This document shows, piece by piece, positions 35,209-46,218 of a stretch of DNA of 64,000 nucleotides. How positions within the stretch are numbered: position 1 is the first letter of the stretch; each line of letters opens with the position of its first letter. The stretch covers positions 62,001-126,000 of the forward strand of contig SKCR01038868.1 in NCBI GenBank assembly GCA_019454045.1. Reading direction: 5' to 3'. Source of the stretch: Zanthoxylum bungeanum. Lineage: Eukaryota; Streptophyta; Magnoliopsida; Sapindales; Rutaceae. The translations under genes and the position numbers were made by a program. A model generated the notes under the pieces. That model was given only the letters and a program-made list of their open reading frames with translations, did no database searches and had not been told where the DNA came from.

Positions 35209-35377
35209 AATGTAACAATTGAAACTTTTTAAGTGTTCTTGTGGCAAATTGAATGTAATAGGGATATGAAATATGGCCTATGGTTGTCACGTATAGAACC
35301 AAGTAAAGCCTGCCAAATGCTCGAGAGAATGCCACAAAAGGCTTTTTAATAAGAATCTGAAAACAAATCTAACAACC

Positions 35378-35692
35378 TCAAACATAAGATCCAGACCGTT
35401 CATACTTATGGTCTTCATCACTCAGTGCACTGTAATTAACAATTTGAGCATCATTCTCCCCTTTTGCCTCATGACAGTCTACAACATTGCTGAAGATCTC
35501 TTCCGCCTCAAAGAATTCATCGGGTGAAGCACTTTCCATTTCAATCCCATCTTCAACAGCTGTAACTCTGCTCTAAAGTCTTTCGAAAATTGGCCATTGG
35601 CATCCCACAAGACATCAACTTCATCCTAGATCATCCTCCAAATGGACGCATTCAAGAACAACATCCTCTTTGACTCGACAATAGATATCTAG
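35378..35692 (-). pseudogene. Class-II formin fragment (PTEN/C2 domain), decayed
   Basis: On the reverse strand the sequence reads LDIYCRVKEDVVLECVHLED, then in a shifted frame DEVDVLWDANGQFSKDFRAEL, then VEDGIEMESASPDEFFEAEE and IFSNVVDCHEAKGE, ending at a TGA (35378-35380). This is the order of the C-terminal part of the PTEN-like/C2 region of plant class-II formins, which binds membranes and positions actin nucleation. The stretch normally between 'LED' and 'DEVDVLW' (about 20 residues) is missing, and there are two frame changes. No intron is seen across the fragment, so a processed copy is possible. Confidence 0.75.
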
Positions 35693-35709
35693 TTTGTGCA
35701 GGTTTGTTT

Positions 35710-36664
35710 GTAATTTCTTAAGGGTTGGATGTGCAGTAATTTACTCACTGGTTTAGGGTATTTTAGGGGCTGTATTTGAGGCTTATTTTAAGGTGTTTTA
35801 GGGCTGTGAATGGTGGCTGGAACTCGGTAATGGAGGGCTGTGTTTCAGGCTTGGGCGTGAGAGGGGATTGGTGAAAAAGATGAGATGCGGCAATGGAGGT
35901 ATCTTGGTTAGGTGTTGCGGCAATGAAGGCTTTTAGGAGAGCTTTGGGCGTGTGTTAGAGAGAGCGGACTGTTAGGGTTTATATTTTTTGTTATTGGTTT
36001 GCCGTGGAGATTGAAGTCGTTCGGCCCCGGAGGATGGCTTTGGGTGGTGGTTGTTTATATAGAGAATGGCTCGGGCTTCACCTTGTCTCACAAGGAATGG
36101 ATTTTGGCATTAAAATGAGGATTTGATTTGGTATTCAACAAGGAAAGGATTAGATTGAGGGGGGACAAATCTTGGCTAGATTAGGAATACAAAATATTTA
36201 ATTTGTTATGATTGATTTTAATTAGGCATATCATCTTTTTAATTTAGGTATATAACATATTTGATTTGTCTAAATTAGGCATGATTATATTTTATGTTTT
36301 ATTTAATTGGTAAATGGTTTAATTATTTTATTTAATTCAATGTTTAATTTAATTAAGATTTAATTTAATTTGGGTGTAATTTAAGGGCCTCGGGCGTGTG
36401 GGCCTAGCAACAAAACCAGAAATACCGACCCCGTTCGAACGCCTCTTAGAATGCTGCACGAACGCCCGCAATCTGCTTGGCGTTCGAACGTGGTAACGAA
36501 CGCAGCACGAACGAAAACAGTGAACTTGTGAAATGAACTTGATGACTTACTTATTCTGAATTTCCCCTTCCGACGTCCGTTTCCCGCAATATCCTTAACT
36601 AAAAGGTAGTGCCTCCAACTGAGACTCATCATCGGGTTTCACATGCAAAAATGCAATGCCTACA
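35710..36664 (-). repeat. Truncated Tat-type LTR (U3/R) on the reverse strand
   Basis: On the reverse strand it starts TGTAGGCATTGCATTTTTGCATG and continues with the GGCACTACCTTTT and TGCGGGAAACGGACG motifs of the Tat/Ogre LTR start (compare 1574-1670). It then carries a CGTTCGAACG pair (36433-36515) and a TATA box near 36053-36064. It breaks off about 20 bp before the formin fragment. No polypurine tract precedes it, so it is a 5' or solo LTR piece. Confidence 0.72.
36053..36064 (-). promoter_or_regulatory. TATA box of the truncated reverse LTR
   Basis: The reverse strand reads CTCTATATAAAC. Transcription from it would run toward the formin fragment in sense orientation. Confidence 0.45.
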
Positions 36665-37670
36665 CTTGGGCTTTCAATTTAAAGCCTTTTTTTAAATTGT
36701 CGTTTGGGCTTGGACATGCAAAATTTTGTCACATGTTTCCTTCTTATTATCTTTCGTGTGTAGGGTATCAATTGTTTCGAGTAGCATGCCATTATACCTT
36801 ATGCGATTCTACAGTCGACTGGAACTGATGAAGGTCTAAGAAAGCCTTCACTCCACCATACCATATGAAGGTATATGGGAGTCTATAGTTGACCGGGCTT
36901 GGTCCGTGAGACCATGGTCGAATGAACCAGACAAAGATCCATTAGGGAATTCACTCACTTTGTTAGACCTGATAAATATCTATGGGAGTCTCCACTCTAC
37001 AAGACTTTTATGAAGGTCTGGACCTAATAAAGGTTCATGAGTACGGTCGACTGGACCCGATGAAGGACCAATAAGGTCCCCACCCCTCATTCTACAAAAT
37101 CTGATAGAGGTCGACTAGACCTGATTAAGGCCTATGAAATTCTTCATTCTACAAGATACGATGAAGGATTTCCTACGTAGTCTGGAGCTAATGGTAATTC
37201 ATGTATTTTATATAGAGAATATGTAACAATCATTTCATGTCGACTGGAGATGATGACATACCTTTCATGTCTTATGAAGGAGACAATAATCCTTCAATGT
37301 AGTTTGGAGGGGATGGTAGTCCTTTTGTGTCGTATGGTAGAGTTGACCATCCACCCATATCGTCTGAGAGATAACAATCCCTCCGAACAATATGGGGTAG
37401 ATGACATTCTATCAACGTCGTCTGTGGAATATGATGATCCTCTGTAGTTCGGAGTTGTTGGTAATCATTCATATTGTCTGTGGAGAATATGACAATCTTC
37501 ACATGTAGTGAGAGATATATGATGGTCCCTCTATGTAATCTGGAAGAGACAATTATTTTTCACATCGTCTGGAAGAGATGACAACCTTCATATGTACTTT
37601 AGAGTTGAAAAGAATTCATCCATGTCATTTAGAGAAGATGACAGTTCTTCCATGTAGTCTGGAGTTGATG
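36665..37670 (-). repeat. Internal region with diverged ~55-bp repeats
   Basis: 'GTCGACTGGA..TGATGAAGG' and '(A)TGTCGTCTGGAGATGATGACA' words recur roughly every 50-60 bp, most clearly at 37190-37670. They resemble 33000-33800 and 39783-39960. No gene is supported. Confidence 0.6.
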
Positions 37671-39782
37671 GCAACTGATGAGCGGAAAATATATCAATAT
37701 TTACCGCCCCTTTTACTTAATATTTTGTTTAGTTTCTCGGGTTTGATGAACGTTTTGATGTGTTTTGGTTTATTTTGCAGGTAAAATAATATTGGGACAT
37801 AATGAAATCATTTAGGATGAAATGTGGGTCAAATAAGGGCAAAAATTGGACTTGACATATTAATTTTGGAGATTGGAAACTTGAAAGGGCGTTTCAACGA
37901 AGTACAGTTTTGGAAATTCTAATTTTGCGCATCTGTCGTATTTTGGGCATAACTCTTTACTCTGATATCGGATTGAGCTAATTCAAGTTCTAGATTAAAG
38001 AAGACTCAAAGCTCTCAACTTTGAAAGACAAAATAATTTCGAATTATGAAGATTTCATGCCCGCAATTGATGAACCATCTAGAAATGTGTTGTGTGTAAT
38101 TATTAAAGTCATTTTCAATCATTTTCAAAGCCAAAAATAAATTAATAAATAAATAATAAAAATTATCAAATCATCTCCAAACATTATAAGAGATTAGTGG
38201 AGCAATTAATAATGGATTTGGTGGAGTAATTAGTGGAGCAATTAATAATTGATTTGGTGGATGATTTGATGGAGGCAAAATTTTGCCTATAAATACCAAG
38301 TCATTTCATTTGTAAAATTCATGCTTTCTTCTTTGAAATTCCTAAAGAATAAATAAGAAGATTGTATCTTGTTTGTTTATTTACAGCTTTCAGTAATTAA
38401 TTTCCGCTTTCGCACTTTCTTTTCTTTACTTTTCAGTTTTTACTTTCCACAATTTACTTTTACGCACAGTACTTTCCTTTCTTTACTTTTTCAGTTTTTA
38501 CATTTCAAACAATGAGGAGGTAACTCCCTCTTGCTGGGGTGAAAGGTAAAGCTTTTATTATTGCTATTTAGATTAATCTCCTTTAATTATAATATATAAA
38601 CTATTAAAAACATGACTTAATGAGGATACCGCTATATTGGTCGGTTGGTAATTAATTATAAATTGGTTTTAATCTGACTAAGTATGGATACCTCCTAGTA
38701 GGTCGGTTGGTAATTAATTATTAATTTGACTTAATCAGGATACCGCCGATATGGCTGGTTGGTAATTATCACGCAAAGTTAATATATTATATGAAATGAG
38801 ATATCTAAAATAGTAATAATAAAAGTTGATCCTCTAACCCCCAGCATTTTCTTTTATTGTACTTCTACTTTATTTAATTTTCAGCAATTTACTTTTAGTA
38901 ATTTACTTTCTTTTTTTTTTACTTTTTACTTTTTACTTTTTACTTTTTACTTTATTTACTTTTTAGCAATTTACTTTTCAGTATTTAATTTTCAGCAATT
39001 TACATTATGTCTTTTATTTTATTTAAATTTTTACTTCCCTTAAATATGTGTCGTAACTAAGCCAGTTATCTGGGGTTGTGATGAAATCCAATATCACCGG
39101 TTTATAAGGGGTTAAATTATAGTTTGGGTAATATAAAGGTTTATTTATTGAGTCTTAATCTTAATGCTTTTTATTAACTGGCCATTAATAAAATTGAACT
39201 GGTAAACTTAAAATGAACTAGACATAGGGATTTTAAGTTTAAGACCTTAGACTTAATAGCCCACGATCTTCCTTGAGGATAGATAACCCTTTAATAGATT
39301 TCCTTACAGGATAGGAATATACCTGTTGGGCGGGGGTAGCCATAATTGGAACTTAATCTTAATGAATCCAGGTAATTTGGTTGACATAGACATATGGTTC
39401 AATTGGGTTATATTGGGTATTTGTAATTGACCATCGGAAGAGGTTTTTACATAATTTCGTGTTCCAGGTTAATAAACCAATATATTACACAAACGTAAAA
39501 TAACCACTTCATCTTTTAAAAAGATATTGGAAGGATTCACAACCCTGAATAGTTTTATAAATTTGAATTTTCTTCAATCTACTTTCAAGCAATTTTATTT
39601 ACTTGTTTTAAGTTTTAAAGTCACCACCCAATCAAACAATCAATCTATTAGATACTTGTAAACATTTAACTCCATAAATTGATAACAAAAGGTTTTAAGT
39701 CCTCATGGGATCGATATTTTTTATACTACTTGAACGATACGTGCGCTTGTGTTATACGTGTGTGTTTACGACGGTCAGCAAC
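37671..39782 (+). mobile_element. Solo Athila/Tat-type LTR (LTR 2) with perfect 5-bp target duplication
   Basis: GCAAC at 37671-37675 and again at 39778-39782 flank the LTR 37676-39777 (TGATGAGCGG ... ACGACGGTCA). It is homologous to LTR 1 (18899-21059), with TATA near 38287, three ACCGCC hairpin units and the conserved U5 block (39295-39370). It lacks the ACGT array of LTR 1. The missing internal region indicates LTR-LTR recombination. Confidence 0.88.
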
Positions 39783-40204
39783 CACTCCAAATGGTCTGGA
39801 ATAGATGACAATCCTAGAGAACATTTATTGGCTGATCGGGCATGTTGGAGGATTATGAGGGTGTTCTTATATGGTTTGGAAGAGGTATGTAGATTGGTCC
39901 AGATGATGGCACGTATACGACGATTGGAGCAAATGGATTTCTCATTAAAAATGGTGAGACACTTGGGGTGGTATGAAACTTCACTTCGTTGGGAAGAAGA
40001 TGACATTTGCTCCATCTGCCTTTGGAGGCTCGTATTGAAACTTCGCATGGCTGTGTTTTCTCCCTCTAAAATTGATTGTCGTTCGTGGAGAATGGCCAAC
40101 AAAGCGGCCACGTGATCTGGTGTCTGCTCTCTACTTGAAGTTATGAATCGTCATGTATGTAAGGGTCGTAAATGGAGATATTTTTGCTTGCTATGAATCG
40201 CTAG
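39783..40204 (-). other. 5' internal start of the tRNA-Lys-primed element
   Basis: A reverse-strand reading frame starts at an ATG about 95 bp after the primer site (40111) and gives MAALLAILHERQSILEG and a Gln/Ser-rich stretch until the solo LTR breaks it at 39782. It could be the N-terminus of a former Gag; homology is not recognised. Confidence 0.4.
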
Positions 40205-40223
40205 GGCCCCACGGTGGGCGCCA
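40205..40223 (-). other. Primer-binding site matching tRNA-Lys(CTT)
   Basis: The reverse strand reads TGGCGCCCACCGTGGGGCC three bases after the 5' LTR. Its complement matches the 3' acceptor/T-arm end with CCA of plant tRNA-Lys(CTT), as known. Confidence 0.75.
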
Positions 40224-40226
40224 AAT

Positions 40227-40704
40227 TGTAAACTCTGGTTTTCGCCCGAGGTCCACAATCGAGATTTTCGTAGAGGGGACATTAGCGATCCTGCAAAATA
40301 AAATGGTAGGGTGAGCGTGGAGGGTCTACCCACCGGTGTGGTGGGTGCCGTAGGCACTCCGACGCCCAAGTCAGTAGTGGAAATGAGCTAATAATGTCGT
40401 AGGAGGAGGAAGGGCACGGTCAGAGATTACCTTAATACCCGTAGGCTGCCGTGAGGGCGGTAGATGGGAGATACTGAGAGCTATGGAGAGAATATTGTTG
40501 AGCTATCAGGGTTGTCCCCCCATTTCCTTGTAGATTTCTTCTCTTTATATACACACCCTCAAGTGTTACATGGGTGAACTTATGGTGGGTCCTTGGATTT
40601 GTACTGGGTATGGGCCTGTGAATCTTTGGGCCAATATACACCAAATCTGGGCGTCCTAAGAGAGTGAATCTGTGATGGCAACTTGGGCCTGAATCCATGC
40701 TGGT
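40227..40704 (-). repeat. 5' LTR of the tRNA-Lys-primed element (truncated)
   Basis: Homologous to 32110-32795. It lacks an internal segment (after ACACACCCTCAAG, near 40560) and its outer end, so no target duplication can be read. Confidence 0.78.
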
Positions 40705-42046
40705 ATTTTGTCATTGAAGCTACACTTAATTGTGTATTCTTACTCTAGCATAGCACCGCATTTGGAAGCACGATTCTTCCATGTTGGGGATAGGGTGATT
40801 GGGAAAGGCCACGGTAAGAGAATGTTAAATGTGCAGTGGCGTTTGAATAGGAAAGTTCACTTGTGCTATTGTTGAACTCTATAGATCAAATTTTCTTTAA
40901 AGGCAAGTATATATCATACATGACTCATGCTTAAGAATTTCTTGTCGAAGCATTTAAGGCATTTTTTTCATCAGAGGCGTGAACTCGTTTTTCCTTTTCG
41001 GTTATGAAATATTAGCAGTAAATGGAGTTTTATCGTTTTATGTTTATTTTGTGCTGTTAGACTGCATCTTAACTCAACTTAATTCTTAGATTGTAAGGCT
41101 ATGTGCCTCTGTTATTTCTTGACCAATTTGGTCTTTTAATGAATTTGTATTTTTTTTATTGTTTTAGAATTGTATTGTAGTTTGTTTTATTAACATTTTT
41201 TAAAAGTTGATATACACCTTTATAACTTTTCTATATCGATATTATCATTACGAGAAGCCTTTGATTGAATGCTATCATGAGAATCAGAATTTTATAGCAT
41301 TCACATTAAATTATGGAGTGAAAATCAAAAGCTTTTGATTCACCTTAAAGTTTTTACTACTTTACCAGAATCCCAAGGATTTGGCACAGCGAAAGAATAA
41401 ATTATAGAAGAAACTCCACAAGTTTTAGAGCCCTCTCAGTCTTTTGACGTTTTAAAAAATGTCTCATTATATTTCTTGAGCCTTTAAAATTTGAGTTCCG
41501 GATAATATTTTTGTAAGAGCTTGTGACAGTATCGGTTTACCTACGCAGTCATACCGGAGTCCAATGACCTAATATGAATGACATGAGATTTTCCCGATAT
41601 TCCAAAAAAAAAATGTATTATGTGTATGAATTCATTGACTAAATCTCTGTGTTGAAAGATTCTTAGCACGAGAACATTGAAAAAAAAAATCAAAAGATTG
41701 ATTGAGTCAACTTAGGGTTTTGGTACCACTTATTAATTTTTATCATTTTACCTTCAAGTCAGGAGTAGGGTTTGCAATGAATTAAATCGGATTGGGATTT
41801 GTTAATCCTGATTTCGTGTTCATTATGAATCCCAATCAGGATTCAAATTTTGTAAATAATAACTTGAGACATATCATGAATTTACGATGGAAAATTATTT
41901 CGAATCCTGTCCGATTTTTTCATTGGGACTAAAATCATCCTGAACCTCATCTAAAATTCGGGATTTTCGGCTCTCGTAATTATAATTTAAAAAGACAGTT
42001 CAAATGAAGCAGATCCAAATTGAAAAGCTCGGTAAAGTTTCTTATT
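40705..42046. other. Intergenic, one exon-like reading
   Basis: An acceptor-like TCTAG at about 40744 is followed by an open stretch reading ARFFHVGDRVIGKGHGKR and onward for about 40 codons to a TGA near 40877. I do not recognise the family. The remainder is AT-rich and shows nothing. Confidence 0.35.
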
Positions 42047-42096
42047 TAAATATTATATATATGCTTCTATGCATAGAAGCATATATATAATATTTA
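42047..42096. repeat. Perfect 50-bp palindrome
   Basis: Two exact 25-bp arms (42047-42071 and 42072-42096) meet at ATG|CAT with no spacer. The core is TGCTTCTATGCATAGAAGCA and the outer part is AT-rich. Confidence 0.9.
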
Positions 42097-42114
42097 CTTC
42101 TTCTATTTTACTTT

Positions 42115-42260
42115 AAGCTTTCCGAAGGCAAAGAAAGAGGAACTCAGTAACTACAAAGGAGGTAAAGGCCTTACTCTATTCCTTTTCCTTTCGGAACAGG
42201 AATAGCCGAGCCTCTTTTGAATCTTCTATTTACCGGGTGGATCGAAGCGATTGCAGCGAA
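42115..42260. other. Possible organelle-derived sequence
   Basis: Contains 'ggtaaaggccttactctatt' and 'tttcggaacaggaata', which recur near 59765-59812 in the same order. The style of sequence resembles plant mitochondrial intergenic DNA, but this was not tested. Confidence 0.25.
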
Positions 42261-42284
42261 GAATTTCATTCAACCATATATATA

Positions 42285-43555
42285 TATTTCTCGTCCCTTT
42301 ATTTTAGTATTTTGTGGTTATTTCGAATTGTATGAACGTTTTGATGTGTTTTGAATATATTTTATAGGTAAAAATCGTATTACGGTTTACCTGGACTCAA
42401 CCAGAGATGATTTGATAATTCTGGAGAACAATTCATTATTGAGACGCACATATGTAGAAAAATAAACCGGAACGCTGCATAATTGGGTGCGTCACAACTC
42501 CATAAACGGAAATAATGAGAGTCGCGATGTGCTAGCACAACTTGGGGGATTTTTCCCCAATTCATCCAGAATTCAATTTTTGATCAGGAAATACTCCTCA
42601 AACCTCCTATATAAGTACAAGTTCGTCCCAAAACCTAAAAGAGAAGCCTCATAATACAATTTTGGGGTCTCAAAGCATAGAAGAACGCCTAAAGCAATGC
42701 AAGAATAAGTGTTTTAATCGGTGCTGGAGTTTGAAGATGAAGACTGCAAATGATAGTTTCTTCTTCCATTCACTCTCTATTTTATCTCTTATGCGTTCTT
42801 GGTTTGTAATTATGATTAGCCCGTTTTTATTGATTATCATGAGTAGCTAAATCATTACTCTAGGATTGTAATGGATCTTAAGCATGTTATTTAATTAAGT
42901 TGCATATTTTTATTCTTGTGGGTTTGTTATTTATTATTTATTATTCTATGTGTTTTGATGCATATTGTATATGTCTGACAAGCAATAGAATAGTCTTAGT
43001 AAATCCTTAGGAACTCGACGGAGGGAATTTGGATTAGCCGTGAGAATAATAGTGCGTGATCTACTTGTTTTGAATGGATTTCCTTTTAGGATAGAAATAT
43101 ACCCGCAGGGCATGCGTAGCCAATATTAGAACTCGACCTTAATGAATTTAGTTTAAATTAATTAGCTTAGACATATAGTTAATTGGTTTAAATTGAATAT
43201 TTCTATTTGACCATCAAAAAAAGCTTGTAAATAGTTTAGTGTCATAGGTTAATAATTCGTAACAATACAATTAAATGAATAGTGCATGAATCCATTGTTT
43301 GAATGCTTAGGTGAAGTTACAGTCCTAAATTCTTCTTACATATAAAGTTTATCTCCAAGTTGTTATTAGTCTTTATTTATTATCTGTTAATTTTAGATTA
43401 ATCACTCTTTTTCTCAATAGTTTAATTTAAGTTAAGTAAGTTAGTCTTAGTATTAATAAGAAAAATATTAAGTCTATGTGGGTACGGTATCCAACAGTCT
43501 GTCACTATATTACTTGAGCGATACATGCGCTTGATTGCGGTATTAAAATCACGAT
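42285..43555 (+). repeat. Athila/Tat-type LTR fragment (LTR 4)
   Basis: Homologous to LTR 3 on the other strand. It has 'GAACGTTTTGATGTGTTTT' near its start and ends near TACTTGAGCGATACATGCGC...CACGATCA. The conserved block (about 43075-43150) is present. A 62-codon reading frame (42662) inside it is not supported as a gene. Confidence 0.65.
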
Positions 43556-44503
43556 CAATGCACGGAACTCCCGATTAGGGATGGATAAAAAGTAATTGAA
43601 ACTGAAAAACTGAATCGAAGCCGAAAAAACCGTACCAAAGTAATAATTTTTTTATTTTCAAAAATAATTGTTCGATATTTTAATTCAAAAACCGAACTGA
43701 ACCGAATTAGAATAATTTTTTAACAAAAAAAATCGAACCGAACTGAATTAATTAAATAATTTGATTTTATTAAAAAAAATTAAAATCTAATCATATTATG
43801 TTGTTATTTTATAATTATCTTTGTCATATTGTTTAATTTATTTAGTGTTTAATAATGATTAATTTCATGAAATATTTTTTTTTTACTTTGATTATTATTC
43901 TTTTTATTTTCCTATATTTTAAATAATTTAAATGATGATTATATCTTATGAAATATTTTTATTGGTGTAGTTATGATGATTAGAATAGTTACAGTATAAA
44001 AATATTTTAAAATAAATATTAGATTCAGTGAATGTTATTAATTTTTTATTGTTATTATTAAAAAAATAGGAAAAACCGAATAATACTGAACCGAACTGAT
44101 AATTAAAAATAATTACAATTTTTTAAATTAAAAAACATACAGTTATTTTTTTAAAAAAAATGAATAATTATAATTATAAATTTTTTTATAATCATACCGA
44201 ATCGTGCCACGCAGACTCCTGATTGTGTTAACTCTTCTCAAATGATACTCATGTATTTATCATGAGATTCAAGAATAACAAAAACGAAACGAAACGAAAC
44301 GAAAATTATTTTTGTTTTTCCCAATTGCTAGGTCATTCGAATATTCCCGCATTTCCCATAATAACCGTCATCCAATAATATATATACCAATAAATGACTT
44401 TTGTTTTGTATATAACTTGGCCCCATTTTTATGATGGTTTTCAAGAACTTGCAAGAGACAATTTGGCCTTTAGATTCATTGAAAGGACAAATTTTGCAAC
44501 TAA
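43556..44503. other. AT-rich segment with ACCGAA-rich ends, MITE-like
   Basis: 'aaccgaactgaaccgaatt'-type words occur near 43690 and 44090 around a very AT-rich core, as in some short non-autonomous DNA transposons. Terminal repeats could not be fixed. An (ACGAA)n microsatellite lies at about 44283-44305. Confidence 0.3.
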
Positions 44504-45556
44504 AATAAAATACTCGCAACAAGTTTATTAGATCGACGAATCATCACCGTCTGATCTTCTTGATAATCGCCATCTATAACACATTTTGATCATCACCCAT
44601 AATCAAAACACATCAAATGGCCTTATGGGCAATTTTCTATGGGACCCAAGTCGTAATTTTTTAACAAGTTTTACATACATGAATACACCAAATGCTCTCT
44701 TTTTTTTTCAATAAAATTGAAGTTAAAATAATGGAGGCACAATCTTGGACAAGGCAAGATTCCAAGGATCAGAATATCTTCTCCTGTCCCTCGCCAAGAA
44801 GATAAGTTAAAAAAAAATGAGAGAATATACTCAGAACTATAAGATGAATACTTATAAAAATATTAAACAAAATGTAGCCAAAATTTAAAAAGTTAAAAAT
44901 ATGCCTAAGTTCCTGGAATATTCCATGTGGAGCATAGACTTGGGACATTTTTATTATTAATGGGCAAATAAATTGATTTGGATGATTATTTTTACAATTT
45001 TATTAAATGGGTCTGTCCTTACCTATCCGATTAATAATTATGTTGGATTTAAATTTAATTTTTTTTTATATAATTATTAATTGAGTCATATTTAAGTGAG
45101 CCTAAATTCATCACTATACGTTTGCCACCTCTAGAATGATGAGGTTATAACTACAGCTTTGTCTTTATTTGTTTTGTGTCGCCACGTTTTACAAAAACGT
45201 TTTCCTTTTTTTTTTTTTTTTTTTTTGCGAGAGCGGTGGACCCACGTAACAATTAATTAAAAGAGTGGTACCAACTGTATATTGATGTTCTTGTTCAAGC
45301 TAATCAATTTCATAATTATAAGTTTAAATGTTAATTAAAATCAATATTACCTCTCTTTTTTTCCTTTTATTATTTATATTTTTTTGCAAGAAAATTTATG
45401 ATAAGATCTTCACAATTGAATTTGAAAGTTGTGTGCTGAAAAATATTATCTTTTTACTTGGAACTTTGGAACAGAGGGTATAGTTTTTAGAGCTTAAAAT
45501 TAATGATATGCTAAACAAATGATCATATCATTAACACATTTTTAGAGCATAAAATT
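44504..45556. repeat. Tandem duplication, copy 1 (1.05 kb)
   Basis: The sequence repeats from 45557 on, at a period of about 1053 bp. The second copy is split by a Copia element after 64 bp and resumes at 54538. The junction between copies lies at AATAAAATACTCGCAAC. Confidence 0.85.
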
Positions 45557-45620
45557 AATAAAATACTCGCAACAAGTTTATTAGATCGACGAATCATCAC
45601 CGTCTGATCTTCTTGATAAT
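45557..45620. repeat. Tandem duplication, copy 2, left piece
   Basis: Identical in order to 44504-44570. Copy 1 shows the uninterrupted site (TTGATAATCGCC), so the Copia insertion point is known exactly. Confidence 0.85.
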
Positions 45621-46218
45621 TGTTGTAAATTCTTCAAATATTCAAATATTTTATGTTGGATGGAGGAGGGACATGTCCTTTGGATGGTACCCCTTAGGGA
45701 CATGTCCTCCATTTGTGTGTAACATGGTCCTATGCTCAAGGGATGCATAGAAGGGGTGCAACCCTTAGAGGGTTGCACTCTAACCCAAAGGGTGTCCTTG
45801 AGGCACCCTTCCATGCTTATAAAAGGAAGCCATTTTGTTCCTTTAAAGACATACAAATGAAATCTGAATTTCATCCTACAAGTGAGAGTCTGAATTGCTT
45901 TCTTGAGTCAGAGAGTATTCCACCATATTCCAAGTTCAATATCTTGTTAAGGTGTGCCCATTGAACAAGAGGAATCCGGGTTATCCTGTGACAACGTTAG
46001 CCACAAATCTGTAGAGCACCGAGATGAGGCTGATAAGTTCTTAAGGACAGAGATTAATCTCGATCCGGACTACTGTTTTCAACTTTGTATCAAGATTTTT
46101 CTTATTCTCAAGTTTTAAGGTTTTCTATGGTTTATGCATGTTAGATCCAATTTTCTGGTTCGATTTGTTTGTTTTGCATGTTGATTTCTTGTTTAAAGAC
46201 ACTATATGTACTACAATC
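45621..46218 (+). repeat. 5' LTR (aligned part) of the decayed Copia element
   Basis: It starts TGTTGTAAATTC; a TATA box (TATAAAAGG) is near 45819. It matches 53939-54537 up to ACTACAATC, after which the two copies diverge. Confidence 0.8.

Larger units (their letters stand above)
32110..40704 (-). mobile_element. Reverse-strand LTR element with tRNA-Lys primer site, pol not found
   Basis: 3' LTR at 32110-32795, purine tract at about 32799-32815, primer site at 40205-40223 and a truncated 5' LTR at 40227-40704, all read on the reverse strand. The internal DNA (32816-34600, 36665-37670, 39783-40204) is non-coding and made of diverged repeats. It was later interrupted by the block 34601-36664 and by the solo LTR at 37676-39777. 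No Gag or Pol domain is recognisable, so it resembles a large retrotransposon derivative (LARD). Confidence 0.72.

Noticed and set aside
40205..40223. Sequence identical to a tRNA-Lys 3' end with CCA.
   Set aside because: No tRNA body lies beside it and it sits three bases from an LTR end, so it is a primer-binding site and not a tRNA gene.
43556..44503. A defined hAT-type MITE.
   Set aside because: ACCGAA-rich words suggest it, but I could not find matching terminal repeats or a target duplication, so only a weak note is given.
45713..45964. Frame shared with 54050-54283 (KGVLEAPFHAYKRKPF).
   Set aside because: It is the U3/R part of the Copia LTR around the TATA box; similarity simply reflects LTR identity.
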